From Sphaerosporella brunnea (taxonomy: Eukaryota; Ascomycota; Pezizomycetes; Pezizales; Pyronemataceae), in contig VXIS01000176.1 of NCBI GenBank assembly GCA_008704415.1, forward strand, positions 1 to 64,000: DNA of 64,000 bases, given 5' to 3'. This document shows, piece by piece, positions 32,115 to 43,267 of the stretch. The first letter of the stretch is position 1; every line of letters begins with the position of its first letter. The position numbers and the translations under genes were made by a program. Under the pieces are notes generated by a model, which searched no databases, was not told where the DNA came from, and saw only the letters and a list, made by a program, of their open reading frames with translations.

Positions 32115-33424
32115 AATTGCACTGGCGTGATGAGTTCATTTTGAAATTAGAAAAAGGCCATTTCAGGCTGTTTTCTCGTGTTTACTTCTAAGAGCGCATC
32201 TTGCCATCGCAGCCCTTATGGACTATCTTTGTTGGGCATTGTCTGGGAGCTCACGTTTCGAATGGCAAAATCAGAGACAGGCGTTGCAATACTTACTTCA
32301 TAGGTGCCGGTTGGTATTTTCCCCTCGTAGAATTGATGGTAGAACAAATCCCCAAAAGACTAGGAAAGTGCCCCGCCGTACAATGAATTCGAGCAGACGT
32401 GAAACTGCGCAATAACGTCCGGACATTGGTCCCTTTCACAGAAAAGCACTCGATAATCATGAGCGTGCGAATTATCTACTCTCATGGATGGAGTTTAACG
32501 TTTGTAGGCGGCTTCCCTTTGCATGTCTAAATAAAAAGTCCTCCTTACTGTTTGACGTTTTTCGTTGTGGCCAGTTAGGACTCTTCGCTCGTATCAAGGC
32601 TCAGTAGGTGGTTTGCTTCGGAGACCGGCAGCCAAAGCTCCAGTGTACGGCTGCCGCTACCAAACTTTATGTTGAACACCGATCATAAGCGGAGTGACGT
32701 AGATACCTCGCACCTCCCCTCATCATCTTCAGGCTTCAGCTGGGCCTTTGCTTCCCAACAAACACCAGCTTCCATCAGGTACGTTGACCACTTTACCAGT
32801 CTATCCCCATGCCCGACGATGTGAAATAAGGTTCAAAGGCGCGCCTTTCTCGAGCAAACACTTGGCGGTGGCTTTGTTCGTGCATTGGCTCATCGCCGGA
32901 TTCCGAAGAGCAATAACCTGAGGGCCACTACCATTTTCGTTCACAGTATCTGCTTCAGTGGTTTTCTAGCAGTTTTCTAACCAAAATGGTTTTTCTTACA
33001 GGGACGGCGGTATACATGTACAGAGATCGGCTAGTCACTCCTTTGCCTCTGCCTTCGAGTCTTCGCCTTCGCCAAAGCACAGAGCTCTTCCTACCAGGTG
33101 CGCCCCCTCACAGTTTCAGCGTTCAGTGCCCCGTGAGGAGACGGTTCACTCTAGGGGTGCCATTAGCCAATAAAACTGCATGCTTTTTTACTCGTGCGTG
33201 GGCCCATCGTGAGAGGAACAATGTTGCTTAGCTGAGGTACCCACCAATTTTGCGAACTGTAATCTGGATTTTCTTGAGATGGTAACTAACGGTGAATCAG
33301 ATTCACAGGCCGCAAATTGCATTTTCTTAATCGAAGCGAATGGTTGCGTTACGGTTGGTCTCCCTAATCAAAATAACAGACTCGACGGCCGACGGGTATG
33401 GATCGAAGCCGTACTGTCTTTAGA

Positions 33425-33804
33425 TACCGTATTGTCCCGGTAATAAAGCAATTTCACCGGCGCCGAAGTATACTGACACGTACCGTTCAGCGTGCAGTGA
33501 AGCTGGATGGGAAGTGTTTCGACGCGAGCTGGAGCGGAAAGTCGCTACGTGAAAAGTCAAAAAGACGTCAATGCGACAAAGACGCTGGAGACAAGGTGGA
33601 GATGGGGAAGAGCGAGCGCTCAGGCTGTCGCTGCGGTCTCCATCTCCCCGCTCTGTTTAAGGTTTTACTGACCATTACTGGTCGAGCACTGTCCAAGCAC
33701 GTCGCTTCCGGCCGCCTCTCACACAGCTTCACTGCCCGCTGAACGGTACGTGTAAGTATACTTCGGCGCCGGCGAAATTGCCTTATCACTGGGATAATAC
33801 GGTA
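33425..33804. mobile_element. 380-bp TIR element related to the 119-bp hairpin MITEs
   Basis: Its ends, TACCGTATTGTCCCGGTAAT and the inverse of TACCGTATTATCCCAGTGAT, match the termini of the CCGTATTATC hairpins. TIRs extend about 85 bp (GGCGCCGAAGTATACT, ACACGTACCGTTCAGC). The middle is ~200 bp of non-coding sequence. It may be closer to the parental transposon. Confidence 0.78.
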
Positions 33805-34179
33805 GGGGATGCGATTGTAGAATTAGAGACTTGCATACAATGTACATTTAAATTCAAGTTAACTTAGTACCATGGGGGACGGAGAGAGTGAGAGTACATG
33901 CACCACAACCAGTCTGCAGAGCTGGGGTTCAAAAAGAAGCTAAGTGGAGATATCCCTTTGCTTGGACCAATTTTTGGTCGAGGGTGATGTTGTCCGCACA
34001 CCTGCTCAAGCTTTTGCCAGCACACACATTCTCGGGGACCGGATTTCATTTCATCACCGCCTACGTTAGTCTGAAATTTTAACAGGTAAAGAGATACGTA
34101 ACCGATAGGTGTATAGGTTGTCGGCGCTTTCTTTGATCAAACCACCCACCTCGGTTTTCGATGTGCTTTATCAGACAAG

Positions 34180-34676
34180 CCAGAACCCAAGCTCTGGCAG
34201 CAAGCGGCGGCCGGTAACGACCACCACTGCGCTGCTGGCCGACGATAGGTGCACGGGAGCGGTGTCGGCTTTCCTAGGCTCTACCAAAGTTGCGGTGGTG
34301 CGACAGCGGCGCGAAGCAAACCCGCGGACATCTCCTCAAATTTTGTAAGAGGTGGAAGGCCGAGCTGTGGAAGGCGGTTAAGGGCTCCACCAAAGATGGC
34401 GGAGCTAAGAGACGCTGGCCTGGCCGTCCACCTCAGTGCTGCTGGCAGACGATAGATGCACGGAGGCAGTTCTGAATTTCCTTCGTGCCACCAATATTGG
34501 CCACTGGCCCGAGAAGGGCGCCATGTGATGACTATTTGCCTGTTTTTTCCTTGGTGCGCTTCCCTACCTGGTGCGATTTCCTTCTGTATATTTCCTTATA
34601 AGGGTAGCATAGTCTCTTCTTTCTACATATGTCATGGCCGCAAGCGGCCGACTACAATATGATTAAAACAAACAAA
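34180..34676 (+). mobile_element. LINE 3' fragments, tandem pieces
   Basis: First a scrap encoding ALLADDRCTGAVSAFLGSTK, then RGHLLKFCKRWKAELWKAVK and a second DDRCTEAVLNFL block in another frame. The 3'UTR follows, with CATATGTCATGGCCGCAAGC and an AAACAAACAAAC tail. Frames are broken; dead copies. Confidence 0.7.
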
Positions 34677-34689
34677 CCAAAGTTGCGAC

Positions 34690-34940
34690 CTGATGTTCTG
34701 GCATGTCTTTTCCTTGCGTCCTCTCTTTTGTCTCTCCTACCAGTGCGTGTCTCCCTTTACGAATCTCCTTAGTGCGACTCTTTTACCTGGTGCGATTTCC
34801 TTGGTTCGCTTTCCTTAGAAGGGCTGCAGGCACCAACAGTAGGCTTTGGCCTAAGGTGTAGCATAATCTCTTCCTTTCTACATATGTCATGGCCGCAAGC
34901 GGCCGAATACAATATGATTAAATCAAACAAACAAACTCTG
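34690..34940 (+). mobile_element. Second LINE 3'UTR tail
   Basis: A non-coding 3'UTR copy with GGTGCGATTTCCTTGG, CATATGTCATGGCCGCAAGC and GATTAAATCAAACAAACAAAC. It lies immediately downstream of the previous tail in the same orientation. Confidence 0.7.
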
Positions 34941-35015
34941 GCTTCAATGGCATGACAGATTAAATTCGCCAATGTGATATGGCACAATTTGTCACTGTTG
35001 AAACAGGTCATCATC

Positions 35016-35096
35016 GATTCAGTAGTGTAGGGGTATCATAGGCGCTTGCCATCCAGCACACTGCGCCTGACCCGGGTTCGAATCCCGGCTGAATCA
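35016..35096 (+). tRNA. tRNA-Gly(GCC) with 10-nt intron
   Basis: Acceptor GATTCAG pairs with CTGAATC plus discriminator A. The D-arm is TAGTGTAGGGGTATCAT. The anticodon stem GGCGC/GCGCC encloses TTGCCA, then a ~10-nt intron, then T. The T-arm is CCGGGTTCGAATCCCGG. Box A and box B are good. The anticodon GCC follows from U33 placement; the short intron after position 37 is the usual site. Confidence 0.88.
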
Positions 35097-37037
35097 CGCC
35101 ATGTCACTCTTGCGTTTCTTTTTTTTTTTTTTGCTTTGAATGGTCTATGAAGTTCTGAAAGTTCTGGGACGAAGAAAACAGGCAAGAAAGCCGTTTGGGA
35201 TACTGCCTTTTTCATAGGCTATCGATGCGTGTTCATGACTCGTGGGACTTCGATAATGCACTTTGTAGTGTTAGCGATTTGTCGTTATGTAGAGTAGAAT
35301 CGAGTGTGAGTTCGCGATTGGCGAGTGCGCAGTGGTGAAGGAGAGCCACACTCAGCGGAGTCTCACACCAACCAAAACTCGGTTTCAGCGCCACAGTCCT
35401 CCCCCTTGTGTGGGAATTTGTCGTCGAACATGGCCGCTTCACTTATCTTTTCCTACTCTACTCTCGTGTCGGGCCTGCCTAGAAAGAGTGAAAGAAAGCT
35501 GTTTCTCGATGCAAGAGAGTGGGAAATGCTGCGCCTCAGGCCACCTGCTCCAGCGCTTCCCTGATTGGGTGACATGGGTAAGGCAACTTACCGTCGTACC
35601 AGTAGAGCGCTTTGTGCTACGTATAATACAGCATACATATGCGGGGCAACTCCGGCCTTGCGTATTATTATCACGCTCTGTTCAGCTGGGCTGCAAATGG
35701 GAATTCCCTCATGCCGACATGGGAAATTGAAATAAAATCGATAGAGTGCCTGGTTGCATGCATGCAGGTTGTCCGAGGGGAAATCAGTGTTAATCCGGAT
35801 CCTCCCCCTTTTGATGATGTCAAATTAGTACCGGTGAAGCGAATGGAATTTCCCGAGCGATTAGGAGAAAGCTGAAGCGAATTTTTTTTTTTGGTTGGCT
35901 TTTTGCTTTTGAAAGCCCGCCTCCTTAGGCCAACGTGCATATGCGGCTGGTGCTCTATCTCGGGATTCATGTGCAAAGTGCTTGTTCTGCTGCTTTTTGA
36001 TCCACTCCTAATTTACGCTAACATTATGTGAAGGCTGAGGACCATCGGATTGGGAAGCCCATGGTCTCGGTGAGGACGCGGCGATCATGATCGCCTGTCA
36101 ATGGGAAGTGCCAGCGAATCAAGCGTCGAGGTAGGAAACAAGCTTCTAACCCCTGGTCGCCAAGGGATCCCTAATCCAGCCTTAAATATCAATTCGGCCA
36201 GGTGTGGGTGTTGCCGCTCACGAGTGGCTGCCTGCAAACGAAAGGGCTTACTTTTACATGTCTCTGACGTGGAGAGCTGACGACGACTTTGTGCGTTTTT
36301 GTGTACCCTTTTGGGTTTGCGGCGGGCTGCAAAAGTGGTTGGTTGTGGGCTTTGTTTGTTTTGATATGTTTCAGTATTGCGCATGATATGAGAACATCCG
36401 TGTGCGCTATGCATCCAGGTTTTGTGCGGGGTTTAGTTGACATTTGAGCCGTTTTGCTTCACCTGTCCGCCGGTCATTGTCATATCCTTAGCTTGACTAA
36501 ATAAATAGATTACCGAGGTATCCATCTTTCTAAAAGAACTACCTATTGTTTTCGGCAAATCGTGGGGGATCTGCACCTGAAAACGGAAGTCCTCCAACCA
36601 GCCTCAGATTGATTAAGAGGTCTGGACTCCCAGTTGTGCGTTAGGCCCACTGCGGCCCCACCAATTGCAAGGACTTCTAGAACATGGACATGCACAGCCG
36701 CGGGCATGAAGATCCTAAACACGAGTGTTTATCGCCAAATTCACGGGTGCCTGTGCTTTAATGGGGATCTGTGCAACAGTCATTGTTATCAACAAACGTG
36801 GTCCGAGCGACACTCGACGTCCCACGATGTCTCTTTCCGTCGGAGTCTACTCTGTATCGGCTTATGGTTGGTCAATAGAGTGCTAGAGTACATGTCTCAA
36901 CTTGGTCAGGCCGCGCGTCTGGTTATTTTTTTTTTTATAAAAGGGAATAAAAGGGAATAAGGTGTACATTTTTTTTGCCCTTTTTCCCTGAGGTTTGGGA
37001 ATCGCTTCTGTCCAACTGCAACGTTCCTTCCGCCACC
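35097..37037. other. Intergenic region
   Basis: Starts with a T run, as expected for a Pol III terminator just after the tRNA. No gene, repeat or element that I can support between there and the glycosyltransferase start. Confidence 0.5.
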
Positions 37038-39225
37038 ATGGTCAAGTCCGGACGACGAGGGCAGCCTTGGGCCGAGGGCCTGTTGGCACTTGCTAGATCT
37101 TTGGGCTTGCCGAGGAAGAGGTTCATGCTGTTAGGATTCACCACCGTCTTCCTACTGATGTACACCTTTGTCAACTACAGCAATGCAAACTTTCCTCGCC
37201 TCGCTTTCTCGATCTCTTCCGACGCTGCGGCGACTACTTGCGCTACCCAGCTCGCAACCGGCTCCACGAACCCTCCGCAGAAAGATCAACTCGATGGGGT
37301 CGGTCACAAGCTCAAGGCCCCCGGCAAGCTGCACCCCATCCCCGAACTCATCAAAGCCGGCGAAGCAAAATGGAACGCCATGCTCAAATCCCAATCCCGA
37401 ACACTCTCCGCGGCGGCCACGGAATACAAACGTCGATACGGTCTTCCTCCACCAGACGGGTTTGATCTGTGGTTCAAATACGCATTGGAACACAACGTAA
37501 AACTTGTGGACGAGTACGACGAGATGATGACGGCGCTTGCACCGCTACGGAAGCTTGGCTCGAAGGAGGTCAGGAGAAGGGCTGAGAATATGCTCAAGTA
37601 TGGTTTCGAGGAGATGGGGGGGTTGGTCGTGGATGGCCCTCACGGCGAGTTGACGTTTTGGGATCCCGAAAAGGAAAAGAAACTTCAGAAGCGTGGGGGC
37701 CTTGTGGTCGTGGATGGGGACCCAAATGGTGGGTACAGGACTTCGGGGCTGCTGGAGATGTTGGAGCCAGTCAAAGGGATACTGAAACAGAAGATGAAGC
37801 GGTGGCCCAAGTTTGCGATACCCGTGAATGAATTGGCGGAGTCAAGGGTTGTAGGTGGTGATGATGCTAAGTGGAGGTCGTTGACGGATGCTTTGGTTAC
37901 GAGAAAGGACAAATACAGCCCGGAAGACTTCTGGCATGAACACAGAAGTGGCTCGAGGACTCTTGCGGAGGACTTCGTCCTTGCTTGTGGCCTGGAAAGT
38001 GTTTATGGAAAGAAGGCTGCCGGGACCAGGTTTGAGTTTGGTGTCCAGGAAGTCATAAGCTTGGATGGTGAGTTGAAGGGGGAAGGAAGGAAGGCGGACT
38101 TTCTAGTAGATCCCAACGCAGATAACGATATCTGTCAAAGACCAGAGCTCATGGCGGTGAGTGCCCTTCCTCTTCCTAAAGCAAGATTAAGAGTCTGACC
38201 CTACTATTTAGGTCCATGGCGTATTTCGGGGAACCCGACTAACAACCAAAGGCCTTTATCCCATGCTTTCTTACGGCAGGCCAAGCGCATTCAGCGATAT
38301 CCCGATTCCTTCCCGATACCAATGGGACGAAGATGGTGCTTACGAGTATTACGCATCGGAAGACCATCCGTGGGAAGAAAAGGAGGCCAAGATCTATTGG
38401 CGCGGAGAGCCAAGCGGAGGCGGCCATGGGGACAAATACTATGGCAGTGTTCGTACTTTTTCCTCTTTCCCCTGGAATTAGCTTGGTCCTAACATTTACA
38501 GATGCACCGCCATCGTCTCGTTGCTCTCACAAATCCGAAGCATTTTAAAACCAGCGTGACAATGACCGGAGCCGATGCCCAGGGTGTCTATGTTGAGGCC
38601 GTAGAACCTGCAAGTGTCGCTCAAGGCTTTACCAACGTCACTTTCTGCGATATCTTTAGTGACCAGGATAACTTGTGCGACATGTTTGGCTGCGATTTGC
38701 AGGGAGTCTTCCCGTTTGAACCCAGAGTGAACTTTCCAGAGGCATGGAGGAACAAGCTGGTAATTGACTCTGATGGATGGGGGCCGAGCGGGCGTTGGAG
38801 GGCTCTGATAGCAAGTGGAAGCCTTGCTATCAGGAGTAGCGTCTACCGTGAGTGGTTTGGTCAGCTCATGGTGCCTTGGGTACATTACGTTCCTGCTTCG
38901 GTCGGTTTGAGCGAACTGTGGGGCATCCTTGGATACTTCCTGGGAGGTGGCGATGGAATGGTAGGCTTCCGCTTCCCATTTAAAAATGGGGAGGACACTG
39001 ACTGGAGTATATAGATTGCGCATGACCAGGAGGCAAAAAAAATTGCGGAGCAAGGTGCTCGTTGGGTGGAGGAACATTTTCGCAAGTAAGTACTGTTAGG
39101 CCCCATACTCCTTTGACGCAGGATTCTGACCCCCTTACAGAGAAGATATGACCATCTACTGCTTCCGCTTAATACTAGAATTGAACCGCCTCTTCAACGG
39201 CGATCAATGGGTATACAATGCATGA
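37038..39225 (+). CDS. Family GT90 (CAP10-like) glycosyltransferase
   Basis: Proposed exons 37038-38156, 38212-38448, 38502-38960, 39015-39085 and 39141-39225 give 656 residues. All four introns are 53-55 bp with GT...AG ends, and frame is kept throughout. The start has a strong context (gccaccATGG). One membrane segment follows a basic N-terminus (RKRFMLLGFTTVFLLMYTF, ~27-45), so it is a type II Golgi protein. The GT90 domain includes FDLWFKYALEHNVKLVDEYD, PELMAVHGVFR, KIYWRGEPSGG, MHRHRLVALTNPK, PWVHYVPASVGLSELWGILG and IAHDQEAKKIAEQGARWVEE. GT90 members include the cryptococcal capsule xylosyltransferase Cap10/Cxt1 group; donor and acceptor here are unknown. The in-frame TAG at 39012 falls inside the proposed third intron. 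Confidence 0.9.
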
Positions 39226-39522
39226 GAAAGGGAACTTAAGCACATATTGGCGTTTTTTGGGTTATAATTCTTGATATATGGCATATGGGATCATCGATTC
39301 TGGGAGTGGGAAACAAAAGGCACCGTAAATAAACTCTTAATCTGCCTTCAAAAAAAGAGAAATGAAATTCCGGCAACCGTGAGAATTTGCCCGAGTGACA
39401 GCGGTGATTCGACGTCTCGGCCCTTGCAACACGCGTCCCCCTATAACGCGCCAAAGAACTTTCCACTCAACGCGTCCAGACGCATCCTCCACGTTTACAA
39501 CAACTCACTCCCATCAACCACC

Positions 39523-41138
39523 ATGTTCCGTCAAGATTTTCAATTAAAAAAGACGCGAACGACGAAGCGCCATTTCGGAGGCAATGCCAACTACAAAGTT
39601 CTCGACTACCCAACCCGTTTGAACTTCTACACGACACCTCCAACCGCGGAAATAACGCTGGACCAGTTTGAGCAATGGGCGATTGACCGTTTGCAGGGTG
39701 GGTATATCTACTCCCCAGGGGGATAAGCCCACCGTCTAGCAGCATTCGGTACTGATATGTTTCTTGCGAGATTGTAGTGCTGGGAGAAATCGAGTCCGCC
39801 CTCTACCGCAACAAGTCGCCGCAAGAGCTCAAAGCCACGCTTCAAGCCCTGACACAGAAATACCTTCGGCTAGATGCCAACACGTCGAGTTCATCTCCAC
39901 TCCCAGAGCAGCGACAAAAAGACCACTACTCGCACTTCATCCTACGCCTTGCGTTCGCGCGCTCGGAGGATCTGCGCCGCCGCTTCTCGAAAGCAGAGAC
40001 GATCCTGTTTAAGTACCGGTTCGAGAGCGACGATGGAACTGAACGCGCAGAGTTTATTTCCAGCCTTGGTCTCAACTGGGAGCCGGTTTCGGAAGAGGAA
40101 AGGAATGAGCTGGCAAAGCAGTTGATGGCCGCTTCTGGAAGCAAGAGGTTGGATGAGGGGTATTTCAAGGTGGATTGGGAACGCGTGCCGGATCTGGTCG
40201 AGCACAGAAGAGTCTACTTGAAGGGAGGAAAGGCTTACGTGGCGTCTACTCAATACTCCTCACTCGTGGTGGCAGAGTTCACTAGACGGTTAGATCAAGC
40301 CCTAGAACTCACGGCGCGCGCGTTGCCACGCTTGGACGAAGACGACAGGCTCATCCCGATCCTGAATCACCTATCGCTCGGGTTTACGGCGCCAGAGTAT
40401 GCGCCCTCAGACTCTACATCGATTCTTTCCGGAGAACCGATTACTGCTGGTGCAATCGAGGGGCTGAGCCAACATTTCCCCGCATGCATGTTACATCTAC
40501 ACCGTACCCTCCGGCAGAACAAGCATCTCAAACACTTTGGCCGCCTGCAGTACACTCTGTTCCTCAAGGGCGTGGGGCTTTCGGTAGAGGAAGCACTCAC
40601 ATTCTGGCGCACCGCATTCACAAATACTCCCGCGGACAAATTTGACAAGGAGTACCGTTACAACGTGCGGCACGCCTACGGACTCGAAGGTGGCCGGAAA
40701 GCATACCGCGCTAAATCCTGCCAGCAAATCTTGACGGAGCACCCGCCGGGTTCTGGGGAAGCCCATGGCTGTCCCTACCGCCACTTCTCGACGGATAATC
40801 TGAGCTTGTTTTTGCAACAGCAGATGGGGATCAAGGATTCTGCCGTTCTGCGTGGCGTGAAACAGGATGTTGACGCTACGAAGTATCACATTGCTTGCAA
40901 CCGAGTGTTTGAATACGCGCATAAAGAGGAACTGAAGAAGATGAAAGAGCGAATGGGGGCTTCGGCGTCGGTTATGGAAACTATCATCCACCCGAACGAA
41001 TACTTTGTGAGAAGCTGGGAACTAAAGAACCCGGATGCTGTGGGCAAGACGGCAGTGGGAGGCGAGGCAGGGACTAGGAGGGCGGGGGATAAAATTGAGG
41101 TCGATATCATGGCGGGTGAGGATCATCCTATGATGTAG
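39523..41138 (+). CDS. PRI2: DNA primase large subunit
   Basis: The regulatory subunit of the pol alpha-primase complex, which makes RNA-DNA primers. Exons 39523-39697 and 39778-41138 (80-bp intron, GTGGGT...TGTAG) give 511 residues; yeast Pri2 has 528. The junction reads FEQWAIDRLQVLGEIESALY, as in the family. Four cysteines of the [4Fe-4S] domain are visible: PACMLHLH (~296), KSCQQIL (~374), GCPYRHF (~390) and HIACNRVFEY (~432). The start has context accaccATG. The C-terminal tail after ~470 is variable and probably disordered. Neighbours are unrelated in function. Confidence 0.95.
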
Positions 41139-42562
41139 TTTAGTGCGTTCGGGGATATCATGCTGTTGGGGTGTTCATTTTTTATGCTCCCTGGTCTTTT
41201 TAGGTCCTTATACACACAAAAAATTGGTGGATATGTACCCAATGTGCTCTTGAGGGGAAAACCGTCGTCTGCACACATACCTCGTGAAAATGTCGCTCCC
41301 CCGTCGCCCAAGAAACCACCATTTGGTTTGGTCAAACAACCTGAAGAAACAGGGGGGAAAGCCGCCTTATTGCCTTACTGGGAGGGGGGAAACTTGGTGG
41401 TGCAGGTGCATGGGAATACCGAAGCAATCATCATGGGGGCCTGAGATGGGCAGCCGCAGAGGTGATCGATCATATGTCGTTGCGGGATTGGCGGGTTCAT
41501 AATTTCTAAAGGTTTCTCTCTAATACCAAATACCCCCGTGGCCCAGTGGTTATGGGTAGGGGAGTCACCACCCCTCTACAGCTGGGGTGCACCGGGTCGA
41601 CTCCTGTGGTTTTCTCCTTCCGCTCCTTCTACACCTGGGAACGGAGGGTTTTTGTTTCCTTTTTGCTACTTGAGTGAAAAAGATGCGACAGATCGCTCGG
41701 TCCCACCAGAGGAGCGGGCTGGTAGTATGGTCGAGTGAGATTGTGTGACCACACTCTTTGAGGGCTGAATCACTCGAGTTGAATCGCTCAAAGACGAATT
41801 CATGGCTTACACTCTATCGCCTCTGGGGGCCTCAAATTCTGTGCTGCGATATTGTGCTTGACATAAGTAACTGCACAAACGGGTACTGCCCCGGCCAAAA
41901 CAAGGCGGCCAGATCTATCGCTCCCATATCCGCTTTTACACCTCAGCAAGTCAACTCAAGGTTGTCTCTCCGGGTTGGACAGGTGGCCTTTTTCTGCGAT
42001 GCAGATTCGGATAGTTTTGCCATCCCTTGCGGTACCGGACAAACGCTCATATGAGTTTCCGCTTGAACTTGTTGGTTGGGTGGAGGGTGAGGTAAACTGG
42101 CGTCACGAAATTTCGTCGTAAGTATATTAGAGAACCTCTTTTTCAGCTCCCCCCCGAGGGATGCCAATCCAGCGATCCTAGTAAAAACAACCTCCTCTTT
42201 AAGTAGAGTGATACCCCCGAGAAAACGGTAGAATAGAGACTTCGAGAGGTATCTGAACATTCGATGTTCCACGGATTTGGGCCAAAGTAGAGATGGTGGA
42301 TGGAAAGATGCGCAGCTGGGAGTCTGAGACTCGATGAACCAGTACTTGGCTCAGCTCATGCATCAACTTGAAGGATTTGGTATTTCAAGCCGGTTGAGAT
42401 CTGTGGCGCTCAATAATTCCAAACCCCCCAGTTACAAGATTCTATAAATCAGATTTTGTTGTTCCATCTCATAAAGAGAACCCAGCGAAACAACATTTGG
42501 TTCGTTCCAGAAACATACCTGGTAATTACTCCCAGGACTGGCTTGTTTTGACCCACTTCGAT
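41139..42562. other. Intergenic region with a tRNA-like SINE head
   Basis: No gene supported. A Pol III-promoter-like unit lies at 41533-41608. The rest shows no feature I recognise. Confidence 0.5.
41533..41608 (+). repeat. tRNA-like unit, probable SINE head
   Basis: A perfect box A (TGGCCCAGTGG, 41539-41549) is followed 44 bp later by a near-consensus box B (GGGTCGACTCC, 41594-41604). The flanks do not form an acceptor stem, so it is not a functional tRNA. A tRNA-derived SINE is the likeliest source. Only one copy is seen here. Confidence 0.5.
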
Positions 42563-42572
42563 TATATAAAAG
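42563..42572 (+). promoter_or_regulatory. TATA box of the F-box-like gene
   Basis: TATATAAAAG, 126 bp upstream of the ATG. The paralogue at 58212-58823 also has TATAAAAG upstream. Confidence 0.6.
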
Positions 42573-42697
42573 ACCGACTGAGCTTCCGTTTTCTTTCCTT
42601 CTTGCTTACATCCTCCCTTCAACCAGATTGGATCGCCACAATCCTTATCACAAAATCACAACGACCACATCATCACCCCACCAGCACCACCACCATC

Positions 42698-43267
42698 ATG
42701 GCCGAAGCCACCAGCCTGCCGACCCTCCCCCTCGAGATAATCTTTTTGATAGTCGAAAAGCTCTTCGAGTTTCAAACCTCAAAGCCACTCGAAAAGTTCC
42801 TGTTCTGTCACCCGGCAGCTGTAACGTTGCTGCGTATGAACCGACGAAAAACGCTCATGCGAAGTCTGGGCGGCCAAATGTACTGGAACTGTCGCCTCGA
42901 AATCTACCGCCAGGACCGCAATCCACCCATAAACCGCAAGCAAATCGTCGAGACCCACGCCAGGTTCAAAAACTGGCTGCTGTTCGCGTGCAGATACTAT
43001 GAAGCCGAGCGTTGGCTGCCGGAGGAGCTGAGAGATCTTCCGAAGGTGGCTAGGAGGCATGAGGTGCTGATACGCAGTAAATGGTTCCCCATGACGAACT
43101 CTATTTGGATCCCCAATAGGGTTTGTGCTTGCTTTGGTGGGCAGTTTCATGCGGGGCCCCCAGGGGTTGCAATCGTCAGCGAAAAGGTGTTTCGAAAGGT
43201 GTTTTTTGGCTTTGGACCTTCGAGGGAGCTGTTGCGAGCCCCGAAGGAAAGTGTGGATGGATATTGA
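42698..43267 (+). CDS. Small F-box-like protein, paralogue 1
   Basis: An intronless 189-residue protein. Residues ~6-25 read LPTLPLEIIFLIVEKLFEFQ, an F-box-like opening (L-P-x-E-I...I). KPLEKFLFCHPAAVTLLRMN follows, then a helical middle, WLPEELRDLPKVARRHEVL and a C-terminal block ending EKVFRKVFFGF. The same blocks in the same order occur at 58212-58823 on the other strand, so the two are paralogues. F-box proteins recruit substrates to SCF ubiquitin ligases; here only the N-terminal similarity supports that, and no substrate domain is recognised. The start at 42698 follows a (CCA)n-rich leader and sits downstream of a TATA box. A dispersed lineage-specific family is likely. Confidence 0.7.
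   Translation: MAEATSLPTLPLEIIFLIVEKLFEFQTSKPLEKFLFCHPAAVTLLRMNRRKTLMRSLGGQMYWNCRLEIYRQDRNPPINRKQIVETHARFKNWLLFACRYYEAERWLPEELRDLPKVARRHEVLIRSKWFPMTNSIWIPNRVCACFGGQFHAGPPGVAIVSEKVFRKVFFGFGPSRELLRAPKESVDGY

Larger units (their letters stand above)
31606..35015. other. Gene-poor, transposon-littered region
   Basis: No host gene supported. It holds a 323-bp TIR element (31792-32114), a 380-bp TIR element (33425-33804) and two LINE tails (34180-34940). 32115-33424 has no feature I can support. Confidence 0.55.

Noticed and set aside
39012..39014. In-frame TAG in the GT90 gene, suggesting a broken gene
   Set aside because: It falls in a well-formed 54-bp intron (GTAGGC...ATAG) whose removal restores the family motif after GGGDGM.
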